From NCBI GenBank assembly GCA_030272585.1, contig BSYQ01000005.1:620001-684000 (forward strand): a DNA stretch of 64,000 nucleotides. The letters run 5' to 3'. Position 1 is the stretch's first letter. Every line of letters begins with the position of its first letter. Position numbers and translations under genes: made by a program. The stretch comes from Bryopsis sp. KO-2023 (lineage: Eukaryota > Chlorophyta > Ulvophyceae > Bryopsidales > Bryopsidaceae). The notes beneath the pieces are model-generated. The model was not told the origin of the DNA and ran no database searches. It saw nothing but the letters and a program-made list of their open reading frames with translations. This document shows, piece by piece, positions 56,001 through 64,000 of this stretch.

Positions 56001-56733
56001 TCTCCCTCTTGTCTCTTTCCCCTTCAGGTTTGTCTTCGTCGGAACTGGAACTCGAGGGCTCTGAGTCAACAGGAAAACCTGGCTCAATACGCACAACACT
56101 CCCTCCAGGCCGGCTGACTGCATTAGGATAATCAGTTCCTTTGGGGCCTGCCCTGTCGGCAGCGCCTCCATTTCCTCCGTTCCTTGCAGCAACACTGCTC
56201 TCTTCTTCCTCTTCTTGTCTGACTTCTTCCTTAACCACAACTTCTGGCTCAACAAAGGCTTCCTCCTCTTCTTTGATCACTCGTCTTGCTTCGTCTTCTT
56301 CTTTTACTTCTTCCGCAAGCACTTCTTCCTCCTCTTGGGCAACCTCGGCTTCTCCTTGGTCAGTAACGCCAACGCGGTTTCCTTCTTGTACTTCCCCTCC
56401 AATGGGGTCAACACTTGCTTGCTCTTCTTCTTCTTTAACGACAGCAACCATTTCGTCGTCTACCTCTGCCCTCGTAACCTCGTCTCCAGCAGCTCTGTCT
56501 TCTTGTCTTGCTTCACGTTCTTCAGGAACACTCTCGACCATCACAACCTCTTCCTCGTCAACCTCGTTCACTTCCTCGTTATCCCAGCCGCCAAGAAGAT
56601 CTTTCCTCAACACCCCTTCGTCGTCAACAAGACCAGCCTCAGAAAAAGCACCAACAGCCTCAGAAACCTCAACGTCCACTCCTTCTGCACGACCAAGGCT
56701 TTCTTCCTCGTTTGGCTCTTCTTCCTCGTTCAC
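53083..56733 (-). CDS. Gag-protease ORF of element 1
   Basis: About 1216 codons. The frame begins with GTG overlapping the stop of a preceding 121-codon ORF; no nearby ATG, so the start is unclear. Order: an acidic Glu/Val-rich region (1-190), a Pro-rich linker (about 255-305), a capsid-like region with LPAFTGAEAEDVATWL and SWVDNWISRHPAL (about 320-420), a coiled region, a zinc knuckle CWHCLDLGHYRRNC (CX2CX4HX4C), and an aspartic protease with GAIIDTGASACVIS. Gag forms the particle and the protease cleaves it. Confidence 0.85.
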   Translation of the reverse strand: MNEEEEPNEEESLGRAEGVDVEVSEAVGAFSEAGLVDDEGVLRKDLLGGWDNEEVNEVDEEEVVMVESVPEEREARQEDRAAGDEVTRAEVDDEMVAVVKEEEEQASVDPIGGEVQEGNRVGVTDQGEAEVAQEEEEVLAEEVKEEDEARRVIKEEEEAFVEPEVVVKEEVRQEEEEESSVAARNGGNGGAADRAGPKGTDYPNAVSRPGGSVVRIEPGFPVDSEPSSSSSDEDKPEGERDKRETSSSFEEEPVPPVHPPLNPFVFAASLPQIPPIVPPGPVVPPIPPRPPVPPPVCPPTPGSGGAMIHPAEGLPNRLTNSHLPAFTGAEAEDVATWLRSYGILAAGLGWNVPQTVQPHEDERIERLVRYTTREARSWVDNWISRHPALVEGVPNPLRTWQKLQTDMLAWFGIAPATLVAHTLEQSRKCDETEDECASAPSQEQVEADRVPGSPTVANETLHRSFKDGAQGELTPILHAPMEDTLEGVSARARQVEKRQVDPSSTQKEVTVPATELMGELQEHAALEPVLAEVGVMDRRVNGQIDSLRKEMRDHKIVTDSRLRGVEQQVRISGRQYSELRRMISALTERVADMRQSEEPELAGVSHGITGDAGVDRIPTNGERGRGNHRGSEWRRRSGRINMSEVTCWHCLDLGHYRRNCPNRMQSFQAELEDQLIMDFEQTDPVTAAMEEPEEVMASILYSAMDVDNGAMDSAQGSNGGTPMDTSSIPADPQPNATEDVEMEEPKEEPDPETKKEPKEIPKQVLEPEDVLEPEDVPKPEDVPQGSKPVVMPLVMRRPMQVPSPRNTMAKKKKMVKKSTLEPKEKRMFTTAEAKKFVEELTAEVSVAKLCQHHPELMDTWLKALRVPMAKDPAVTTMAGVDRTSTFAVTTATAKVMETKVPGAIIDTGASACVISKKLLTQTGLAHLMEEPRGRYRDCNGRTRQAVGYIPALPIALGQCKQMVPCHVVENSHFSLIIGTPWLGEAGAEIDYGRKKLTPYMAGQRMGGVPIEFIHSVTPATAAVVSVYQTLRHIEESSPAPVQPPSSTGELLQPNSRTAHDGLNQPNAANRRPPALRLTYYQARVLQECYTIRRENGMSEAAASHLHQQEMELLDARRGHLLKIQKENEGSLEETLQREGKQGRRNGVTEEYMRRREALKQEEKEELKKLLEHFRETAQSWRPTGGAATGVPPAAAATGEKGGSEPPRVVSYTTSDF

Positions 56734-57095
56734 TTTTCGTCAAGATCTTCTTTTTCTTCAGCGCCGCCACAGATCTGAGTGGCAAGTCTCCCTTCTGGTC
56801 GTGACCCTTCTCTTTTACCCTCTGTTCTCCTCCAAACCTCGGATAAGTACTGCCCTTGCTTCTTTTTCCACCTTATGCAGTTCGTCACTCTTTCTTGTAT
56901 TTGTTCTCGACCTTGCTGCAGCCCAAACAAGACAAAAGCGACCCAACAGCAGTTCTGACCTAACCTTAGGTTAAGATCCCACAAGATCCCGAAACCCACA
57001 AAGCTTTTTCGCCTTCTCTTCACCCTTGTGAGCGACCCAAGCTCGACCTTGTACCCTTTTGAAACGTATCCACCCCTGTGGGTCCTTCTCTTCAC
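56730..57095 (-). CDS. Short leader ORF before gag in element 1
   Basis: 121 codons, basic, ending EEKEDLDEK at a TGA that overlaps the first gag codon (GTGA). The identical arrangement is in element 2 (58590-58955). It starts at GTG, without ATG. Whether it is translated, for example fused to gag by frameshifting or splicing, is unknown. Confidence 0.35.
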   Translation of the reverse strand: MKRRTHRGGYVSKGYKVELGSLTRVKRRRKSFVGFGILWDLNLRLGQNCCWVAFVLFGLQQGREQIQERVTNCIRWKKKQGQYLSEVWRRTEGKREGSRPEGRLATQICGGAEEKEDLDEK

Positions 57096-57236
57096 TCTTG
57101 CAAGAGCTTACTCCGTTTCTTTTCTCACTCTCAGGTCTTGCCCGTCCAGACTGCCCACTTATAACGACTGCCAGAGCCGTAGTGCACGTCTGCTGCAGCA
57201 CAGCTAAAAAGTGTGCGCGCCTGGGCTCCGAAACCA

Positions 57237-57797
57237 ACAAATGGCGTCGTCCTGACCGCCGGGGTCACCCCTGCAGCTGGACTTAACGGTTGTGAAGGCG
57301 TTTTTGTAGAACTGGAACGGCAGAAGCGGGGACAGCCCCCTTTCTTAGCTTGATCACACGGCCTTTCAAGGCACTTTCCACTCAGGTCTTTCTCTTAAGG
57401 TTCTCTTACACCAAACCCAACGTCCAAACTCGAATAAAAACAAGAACCTAACCCAGAAGTTCCGCACCAAGAAGTACAATACCCTAAGATCAGCCGTTTT
57501 AAATAGGCTGCAGCCTGACTCACCCTTGTCCCATTGATCGCCTAGGATCCCACCTACTGATTAAGACAACCTAACCCATCAAGCCTAACTGATCTTTCTA
57601 ACCACCCTAAGTCCACTCCCTCAGTACCAATCCCTAGGACTGTCCAACCTAGTCAACCCTGTAGCTGAACTGCTACCTCTAGGCTGTGGTGGGACTGCTA
57701 TGGCAGGACTGCCCTAACTACCCTCCCTCTGCTCGACAGCACTCTGGCCCTGGCCAGTGTGACGAAATCGGTCGAGGCGACGTGGTTTGGGGTTACA
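57237..57797 (-). repeat. 5' LTR of element 1
   Basis: Partner of 49042-49614. In element sense it starts TGTAACCCC directly after the PP2C target site and ends CCATTTGT before the primer-binding site. Confidence 0.8.
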
Positions 57798-57886
57798 CTC
57801 GAGTCTCCAACATGGGCTACAACGACCTTGTTGTCGTAGGCAAGGGCGACGAGGGCTGTGGTGCCACTCTTGTCGGAGGCCCCGTC

Positions 57887-58448
57887 TGTAACCCCCAACC
57901 ACGTCGCCTCGACCGATTTCGTCACACTGGCCAGGGCCAGAGTGCTGTCGAGTAGAGGGAGGGTAGTTAGGGCAGTCCTGCCATAGCAGTCCCACCACAG
58001 CCTAGAGGTAGCAGTTCAGCTACAGGGTTGACTAGGTTGGACAGTCCTAGGGATTGGTACTGAGGGAGTGGACTTAGGGTGGTTAGAAAGATCAGTTAGG
58101 CTTGATGGGTTAGGTTGTCTTAATCAGTAGGTGGGATCCTAGGCGATCAATGGGACAAGGGTGAGTCAGGCTGCAGCCTATTTAAACGGCTGATCTTAGG
58201 GTATTGTACTACTTCTTGGTGCGGAACTTCTGGGTTAGGTTCTTGTGTTTTGTTCGAGTTTGGACCTTGTGATTGTGTAAGAGAGCTTTTGAGAAGAGTC
58301 CCGAGTGGAAGAGTGCCTCACAAGGCTGTGTGATCAAGTTAAAGAGGGGCTGTCCCCACTTCGGCCGTTCCAGTTCTGCAGAAACTCCACCACAACCGTT
58401 CAGTCAGGCTGCAGGGGTGACCCCAGCGGTCAGGACGACGCCATTTGT
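57887..58448 (+). repeat. 5' LTR of element 2
   Basis: Reverse-complement relative of the element 1 LTR, with clear divergence, for example around 58230-58420. Starts TGTAACCCCC and ends CCATTTGT. Confidence 0.8.
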
Positions 58449-58589
58449 TGGTTTCGGAGCCCAGGCGCGCACACTTTTTAGCTGTGCTGCAGCAGACGTG
58501 CACTACGGCTCTGGCAGTCGTTATAAGTGGGCAGTCTGGACGAGCAAGACCTGAGAGTGAGAAAAGAAACGGAGTAAGCTCTTGCAAGA

Positions 58590-58955
58590 GTGAAGAGAAG
58601 GACCCACAGGGGTGGATACGTTTCAAAAGGGTACAAGGTCGAGCTTGGGTCGCTCACAAGGGTGAAGAGAAGGCGAAAAAGCTTTGTGGGTTTCGGGATC
58701 TTGTGGGATCTTAACCTAAGGTTAGGTCAGAACTGCTGTTGGGTCGCTTTTGTCTTGTTTGGGCTGCAGCAAGGTCGAGAACAAATACAAGAAAGAGTGA
58801 CGAACTGCATAAGGTGGAAAAAGAAGCAAGGGCAGTACTTATCCGAGGTTTGGAGGAGAACAGAGGGTAAAAGAGAAGGGTCACGACCAGAAGGGAGACT
58901 TGCCACTCAGATCTGTGGCGGCGCTGAAGAAAAAGAAGATCTTGACGAAAAGTGA
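58590..58955 (+). CDS. Short leader ORF before gag in element 2
   Basis: 121 codons with the same predicted protein as the element 1 leader ORF at 56730-57095 as far as I can compare. Overlaps the gag frame by GTGA. No ATG start. Confidence 0.35.
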   Translation: MKRRTHRGGYVSKGYKVELGSLTRVKRRRKSFVGFGILWDLNLRLGQNCCWVAFVLFGLQQGREQIQERVTNCIRWKKKQGQYLSEVWRRTEGKREGSRPEGRLATQICGGAEEKEDLDEK

Positions 58956-61900
58956 ACGAGGAAGAAGAGCCAAACGAGGAAGAAAGCCTTGGTCGTGCAG
59001 AAGGAGTGGACGTTGAGGTTTCTGAGGCTGTTGGTGCTTTTTCTGAGGCTGGTCTTGTTGACGACGAAGGGGTGTTGAGGAAAGACTTTCTTGGCGGCTG
59101 GGATAACGAGGAAGTGAACGAGGTTGACGAGGAAGAGGTTGTGATGGTCGAGAGTGTTCGTGAAGAACTTGAAGCAAGACAAGGAGACAGAGCTGCTGGA
59201 GACGAGGTTACGAGGGCAGAGATAGACGACGAAGTGGTTGCTGTCGTTAAAGAAGAAGAAGAGCAAGCAAGTGTTGACCCCATTGGAGGGGAAGTACAAG
59301 AAGGAAACCTCGTTGGCGTTACTGACCAAGGAGAAGCCGAGGTTGTCCAAGAGGAAGAAGAAGTGCTTGAGGAAAACGTAAAAGAAGACGACGAAGCAGG
59401 ACAAGTGATCAAAGAAGAGGGGGGAGCCTTTGTTGAGCCAGAAGTTGTGGTTAAGGAAGAAGTCAGACAAGAAGAGGAAGAAGAGAGCAGTGTTGCTGCA
59501 AGGAACGGAGGAAATGGAGGCGCTACCGACAGGGCAGGCCCCAAAGGAACTGATTATCCTAATGCAGTCAGCCGGCCTGGAGGGAGTGTTGTGCGTATTG
59601 AGCCAGGTTTTCCTGTTGACTCAGAGCCCTCGAGTTCCAGTTCCGACGAAGACAAACCTGAAGGGGAAAGAGACAAGAGGGAGACATCCTCTAGTTTCGA
59701 GGAAGAGCCTGTGCCCCCAGTACATCCACCACTGAACCCATTTGCCTTTGCTGCCAGTCTCCCCCAGATTCCTCCAAATGTGCCACCTGGTCCAGTTGTT
59801 CCACCCGTTCCACCAAGACCTCCAGTTCCACCACCAGTTTGTCCACCGACTCCAGGCAGTGGCGGCACCATGATACATCCAGCAGAAGGACTTCCTAATC
59901 GGTTGACTAACAGTCAGTTACCCGCATTTACGGGTGCAGAGGCAGAAGATGTGGCCACCTGGTTACGTTCCTATGGGATCCTCGCTGAAGGCTCTGGCTG
60001 GAATGCACCCCCAGCAGTGCAGCCACACGAAGACGAGAGGATAGAGAGACTGGTCCGCTATACAACCAGGGAGGCTCGATCATGGGTTGACAATTGGGTA
60101 GCCAGACATCCAGCCCTTGTGGAAGGAGTGCCAAACCCATTGAGGACGTGGCAGAAGTTGCAAACGGACATGCTGGCCTGGTTTGGAGATGCCCAAGCAA
60201 CACTAGTAGCCCATACCTTGGAGCAAAGCCGGAAGGGTGATGAAACAGTGGACGAGTATACATCCTTGCCATCCCAAGGGCAGCAACAAGTGGAAGCGAA
60301 CAGAGTACCAGGCAATCCGGCCGTGGCAGATGGGTCCTTACTTCGATTGAACAAGGACGGAGCTCAGGGGGAGTTGACACCCATACTTCATGCACCCATG
60401 GAGGATACCTTGGAGGGAGTCAGTGCCAGAGCCAGACAAGTTGAGAAGAGACAAGTGGACCCCAGTTCCACCCAGAAGGAAGTGACGGTCCCAGCAACCG
60501 AACTGATGGGAGAACTGCAGGAGCATGCAGCATTGGAGCCTGTTTTGGCAGAAGTGGGCGTTATGGATCGGAGAGTAAATGGGCAAATTGACAGCCTAAG
60601 GAAGGAAATGCGTGATCACAAAATTGTGACGGATTCAAGACTTCGAGGAGTGGAGCAGCAAGTGAGAATATCTGGGCGGCAGTATAGCGAACTCAGGAGG
60701 ATGATCTCTGCCTTGACAGAAAGGGTAGCAGATATGCGACAATCGGAAGAACCCGAGCTGGCAGGGGTGAGCCATGGCATTACTGGAGACGCTGGAGTGG
60801 ATCGAATACCTACCAATGGGGAAAGAGGCCGGGGAAACCACAGAGGAAGTGAATGGAGGAGAAGGAGTGGACGGATAAACATGAGCGAAGTCACGTGTTG
60901 GCATTGCTTAGACCTTGGACATTACAGAAGAAATTGTCCCAACCGAATGCAGAGTTTCCAAGCAGAACTGGAAGATCAGTTGATTATGGATTTCGAGCAG
61001 ACCGACCCAGTGACAGCAGCCATGGAGGAACCAGAGGAAGTCATGGCATCAATCTTGTACTCTGCTATGAATGTCGACAATGGAGCAATGGACAGGGCCC
61101 AAGGAAGCAATGGAGGGACTCCTATGGATACCAGTCCCATACCCGCAGATCCTCAACCGAATGCTACAGAGGATGTTGAAATGGAGGAACCGAAAGAGGA
61201 GCCAGACCCTGAAACCAAGAAAGAGCCAAAAGAGATTCCAAAGCAAGTGCTTGAACCGGAAGATGTGCCGAAACCAGAAGGTGTGCCAAAACCAGAAGAT
61301 GTGCCACAAGGATCCAAATCAGTTGTGATGTTGCCATTGATGCATAGACCGATGCAAGTACCATCGCCGAGAAATACCATGGCAAAGAAAAAGAAGATGG
61401 TCAAGAAATCAACAGTGGAGCCAAAGGAGAAGCGCATGTTTACTAAGGCGGAGGCCAAGAAGTTTGTGGAGGGATTGACGGCGGAAGTATCCGTGGCCAA
61501 ACTCTGTCAACATCATCCGGAGCTGATTGATGCTTGGCTGAAGGCATTAAGGGTGCCCATGGCGAAAGTCCCAGCAGTTACCACCATGGCGGAAGTGGAC
61601 AAGACAAGCTCATATGCAGTCACTACAGCCACAGCCAAAGTGATGGAAACTAAAGTGCCAGGAGCAATCATTGACACCGGAGCGAGTGCCTGTGTGATAT
61701 CCGAAAAACTCCTAACACAAACGGGGTTAGCACACCTTATGGAGGAACCAAGAGGGCGTTACCGGGACTGCAATGGAGAGACTCGGCAGGCAGTAGGGTA
61801 CATCCCCGCTCTACCTATTGCCCTTGGACAATGCAAGCAAATGGTACCGTGCCATGTGGTGGAGAACAACCACTTCTCCTTGATCATTGGGACTTCGTGG

Positions 61901-62599
61901 CTAGCGAAAACGGGGGCGGAAATCGACTACGGGCTCAAAAAGCTCACTCCATACATGGCGGGACAGCGCATGGGTGGCGTGCCGATCGAGTTCATCCACT
62001 CTGTAATGCCTGCAACCGCTGCAGTCGTCTCTGTCTACCAGACCCTCCGCCACATCGAAGAGCCCAGTCCTGCACCAGCCCAACCACCCTCTTCCACTGG
62101 GGAACTTTTGCAGCCGAACTCAAGGACAATTCATGATGGCCTGAACCAGCCCAACGCCGCCAATCGACGTCCACCGACCCTTCGGCTTACATACTACCAA
62201 GCAAGGGTGCTGCAAGAGTGCTACACCATGCGTCGGGAGAACGGAATGAGTGAGGCAGCAGCCTCACACCTCCACCAGCAAGAGATGGAGTTACTGGATG
62301 CAAGAAGAGGGCACCATTTGAAAATACAAAAAGAGAACGAAAGGAGTTTTGAGGAAACACTGCAAAGGGAAGGAAAACAGGGGAGAAGAAATGCTGCAAC
62401 AGAGGAATACGTGCGGAGGCGGGAGGCACTGAAACAACAAGAGAAGGAGGAGCTCAAAAAGCTATTGGAACACTTCCGGGAAAGTGCACAATCATGGAGG
62501 CCAACAGGAGGGGCTGCAGCAGGAGTGCCAGCAGCAACGGCCGCAACCGGAGGGAAAGGAGGGAGTGAGGTGATAAGCTATACCACTTCGGATTTTTGA
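58952..62599 (+). CDS. Gag-protease ORF of element 2
   Basis: About 1215 codons, open throughout, closely similar to the element 1 ORF. It has the capsid-like region, zinc knuckle CWHCLDLGHYRRNC, and protease motif IIDTGASACVIS (about codon 910). It differs in several substitutions and small indels, for example in the Pro-Glu-Asp-Val repeats near 61255-61310. It ends at TGA inside TTTTTGAG, overlapping pol. Confidence 0.85.
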   Translation: MNEEEEPNEEESLGRAEGVDVEVSEAVGAFSEAGLVDDEGVLRKDFLGGWDNEEVNEVDEEEVVMVESVREELEARQGDRAAGDEVTRAEIDDEVVAVVKEEEEQASVDPIGGEVQEGNLVGVTDQGEAEVVQEEEEVLEENVKEDDEAGQVIKEEGGAFVEPEVVVKEEVRQEEEEESSVAARNGGNGGATDRAGPKGTDYPNAVSRPGGSVVRIEPGFPVDSEPSSSSSDEDKPEGERDKRETSSSFEEEPVPPVHPPLNPFAFAASLPQIPPNVPPGPVVPPVPPRPPVPPPVCPPTPGSGGTMIHPAEGLPNRLTNSQLPAFTGAEAEDVATWLRSYGILAEGSGWNAPPAVQPHEDERIERLVRYTTREARSWVDNWVARHPALVEGVPNPLRTWQKLQTDMLAWFGDAQATLVAHTLEQSRKGDETVDEYTSLPSQGQQQVEANRVPGNPAVADGSLLRLNKDGAQGELTPILHAPMEDTLEGVSARARQVEKRQVDPSSTQKEVTVPATELMGELQEHAALEPVLAEVGVMDRRVNGQIDSLRKEMRDHKIVTDSRLRGVEQQVRISGRQYSELRRMISALTERVADMRQSEEPELAGVSHGITGDAGVDRIPTNGERGRGNHRGSEWRRRSGRINMSEVTCWHCLDLGHYRRNCPNRMQSFQAELEDQLIMDFEQTDPVTAAMEEPEEVMASILYSAMNVDNGAMDRAQGSNGGTPMDTSPIPADPQPNATEDVEMEEPKEEPDPETKKEPKEIPKQVLEPEDVPKPEGVPKPEDVPQGSKSVVMLPLMHRPMQVPSPRNTMAKKKKMVKKSTVEPKEKRMFTKAEAKKFVEGLTAEVSVAKLCQHHPELIDAWLKALRVPMAKVPAVTTMAEVDKTSSYAVTTATAKVMETKVPGAIIDTGASACVISEKLLTQTGLAHLMEEPRGRYRDCNGETRQAVGYIPALPIALGQCKQMVPCHVVENNHFSLIIGTSWLAKTGAEIDYGLKKLTPYMAGQRMGGVPIEFIHSVMPATAAVVSVYQTLRHIEEPSPAPAQPPSSTGELLQPNSRTIHDGLNQPNAANRRPPTLRLTYYQARVLQECYTMRRENGMSEAAASHLHQQEMELLDARRGHHLKIQKENERSFEETLQREGKQGRRNAATEEYVRRREALKQQEKEELKKLLEHFRESAQSWRPTGGAAAGVPAATAATGGKGGSEVISYTTSDF

Positions 62600-64000
62600 G
62601 TGGGCCGGCCACCGATGTCCTCCTTCGGCGACACCTGAAGGGGTGGCGAGAGTGGGTCGGTCCTGAGAGGAGAAATAAAAGGGGAAAGAGGAGAAGGAGG
62701 AGGGGCAAACGTGCGGGTAGGCGAGAACAGTGGCGTCGAGCAGGCAGGAGGATCAAGGAGCAGGAAGAGAGAATGCAACGCCAAACACAAGAGGTAGAAA
62801 GGGCCAGAAGTCTGTGGCCAGACTCATGGGCCATGCAGTGTTTGAACCATAGCAAAACAGTGGAGGCCGAAATTCTGATGAGGGAGGAAATGGGGGAAGA
62901 AAAAGAAAAAAAAGGAAAGGAAAATTCAGGGGAAGGGAAAGCCAAAGAAACAGAAAAAGGAGGAGAAAAGAAAGAAAGAGGAGAAGGAAAAGAAAAGTTT
63001 GGGTTGAAGGAAATGGGACAGGCAGCAGTTCAGCTGCAGGAAAACCAGATTTGGGCAGGGGTGGTTCCCCTAGGGACTTCAGAGGTAGAAAATAAAACGT
63101 TTGCCCTAGAAAAAGGAAAAGAAAGGAAGAAAGAACAGGTGTCACTTAGAGAAAACTTAGAAAACCTTAAAATCAGCCCTCACCTTACCCCACACCAGAG
63201 GAAGGAGCTGCTGGACCTTCTGCAGCGATACCCTGATGCCTGCGCTTGGTCCTCGGATCAAGTGGGCCAAACCAACGTCCTATACCATGAGATCCCAACC
63301 GGTGATCACCCTCCTATCAGGCAGAACCCCTACCGCTTCAGCTTCGCGGAGAACCAAGTGGTGAAGTCAGAAGTGGCGAAGATGCTCTTGGATGGAGTGG
63401 TCCGGAAGTCGAAATCCCCGTGGGCCTCACCGATTGTTCTAGTGCCGAAGCCGGATGGAGCCGTGCGATTTTGTGTGGACTACCGCAAGCTAAACAAGAT
63501 CACGACCCGGGATAGCTTCCCTCTTCCACGGATAGAGGATGCCATCAACCAGTTTTCGGAGGCGAAGTTCTTCTCGGCCCTGGATCTGCGATCGGGATAC
63601 TGGCAGGTTCGCATGAGTCCTGCTGCAGCAGAAAAGACGGCCTTCATCACGCAGGAGGGACTATATGAATTCGTGGTGATGCCCTTTGGGCTCAGTAACG
63701 CCCCAGCGACCTTCCAGAGGATGATGAACGAGGTGCTGGGACCCATGCTGTGGAAGGGAGTCATTGTGTACCTGGATGATATCGTCATCTATGCAGATAC
63801 GTGGGAGAAACATCAGGAGCTTTTGACAGAAGTGCTGCAGCGGTTGAAGGAAGCCAACTTACGGATCAGCCCAAGCAAATCGGATTTTGGGTTTGATGAG
63901 CTGCTATACTTGGGCCATGTTGTGGGCAAAGGGGAGATAAAAATGAATCCAAAGAAAGTGGCGACGGTGGAAATGCAGGTGCCACCGACGGATGTGTCTG
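62598..64000 (+). CDS. Pol ORF of element 2, partial
   Basis: Open from the gag stop to the window end in the -1 frame. It carries the basic leader region and the reverse transcriptase with ASPIVLVPKPDG, VDYRKLNKIT, DLRSGYWQV and YLDDIVIYA. RNase H and integrase would lie beyond the window. Start by frameshifting is inferred as for element 1. Confidence 0.85.

Larger units (their letters stand above)
49042..57797 (-). mobile_element. Full-length Ty3/gypsy-type LTR retrotransposon (element 1)
   Basis: LTRs lie at 49042-49614 and about 57237-57797, with a 5-bp target duplication CTCGA at 49037-49041 and 57798-57802. In element sense: 5' LTR, a primer-binding site starting TGGTTTCGGAGC (57223-57236), a gag-protease ORF, a pol ORF with RT and RNase H, integrase remnants, a polypurine tract GGGAGGAGGGGAG (about 49623-49637) and the 3' LTR. 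The two LTRs are nearly identical, differing by a 4-base indel. The integrase is broken, so the copy cannot move by itself now. Confidence 0.9.
48089..57886 (-). pseudogene. PP2C-family protein phosphatase, split by retroelements
   Basis: Exons on the minus strand. (i) A first visible exon is cut in two: 57798-57886 encodes GASDKSGTTALVALAYDN and VVVAHVGDS, and 49003-49041 continues with RGILSRRGRAEQ up to a donor at 49002. (ii) 48584-48778: TRDHKPETESERIHAAGGW and SGEIGVSRAIGDFHL. (iii) 48089-48400: LLLATDGLWDVVSNQ and RQGTRDNIAALVLVL, ending in a stop. These are classic PP2C motifs, including the metal-binding Asp of DGLWD and of GTRDN. PP2Cs are Mg/Mn-dependent Ser/Thr phosphatases. The gene upstream of GASDK is outside the window, beyond the second element. 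The intervening 8.8-kb insertion in an exon makes this allele non-functional unless the assembly joins different haplotypes. Confidence 0.85.
57887..64000 (+). mobile_element. Ty3/gypsy-type LTR retrotransposon (element 2), cut by window end
   Basis: Same family as element 1 in the opposite orientation: 5' LTR 57887 to about 58448, a primer-binding site starting TGGTTTCGGAGC at 58449, leader ORF, gag-protease and the start of pol. Pol is still open at the window end. It is inserted in the same PP2C exon, 89 bp from element 1. Its LTR differs from those of element 1 at many positions, so the two are separate lineages. Confidence 0.9.

Noticed and set aside
56141-56974. Ser/Thr-rich 277-codon plus-strand ORF opposite gag of element 1, and its mirror at 58711-59544
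   Set aside because: It is the antisense of the Glu-rich gag region; low complexity comes from the complementary codons.

Overview
The window is nuclear DNA of a eukaryote. Genes are split by short to medium GT-AG introns, intergenic DNA is AT-rich, and LTR retrotransposons and simple repeats are common. Three features point to the green lineage, most likely a streptophyte-type alga or relative: kinases that resemble SnRK2 throughout the catalytic domain, a pair of genes with a phloem-protein-2 (PP2)-like domain, and a plant-type TTTAGGG stretch. This placement is an inference; no species is claimed.

Layout. 0-9 kb: a small spliced gene of unknown function, then a complete non-autonomous LTR element (1957-7794, minus orientation, 5-bp target duplication), an inverted-repeat hairpin, and a solo LTR of the same family (8260-8774). 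All lie in or beside CCGTTAACGG-rich repeats. 9-13 kb: little that can be called, apart from two possible minus-strand exons and a 232-bp inverted-repeat element (12441-12672). About 13.1-17.8 kb and 41.6-46.9 kb: two copies of one block in opposite orientation, each with a secreted multi-exon protein of unknown function and a PP2-domain gene. Between these arms lie four tandem copies (K1-K4) of a seven-exon SnRK2-like kinase gene, a small secreted-protein gene (23.9-24.5 kb), and a 3.7-kb intronless NACHT-HEAT gene between K2 and K3.

48-64 kb: a PP2C-family phosphatase gene on the minus strand. Its exon carrying the GDSR motif is broken by two related Ty3/gypsy-type elements inserted head to head, 89 bp apart. 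The first (49042-57797, minus) is full length but has a damaged integrase. The second (57887 onward, plus) runs off the window.

How it fits together. Kinase K1 looks intact. K4 keeps an open frame but has lost its glycine-rich loop and the catalytic-loop lysine. K3 has a first-exon frameshift. K2 has lost its catalytic Asp and Asn and is broken in other ways. In land plants PP2C phosphatases inactivate SnRK2 kinases, so kinases and a PP2C in one window are suggestive, but a functional link here is only inference. The NACHT-HEAT gene is the most unusual item: NACHT NTPases are not the usual plant NLR type, and this one has no introns and looks more GC-rich than the DNA around it.
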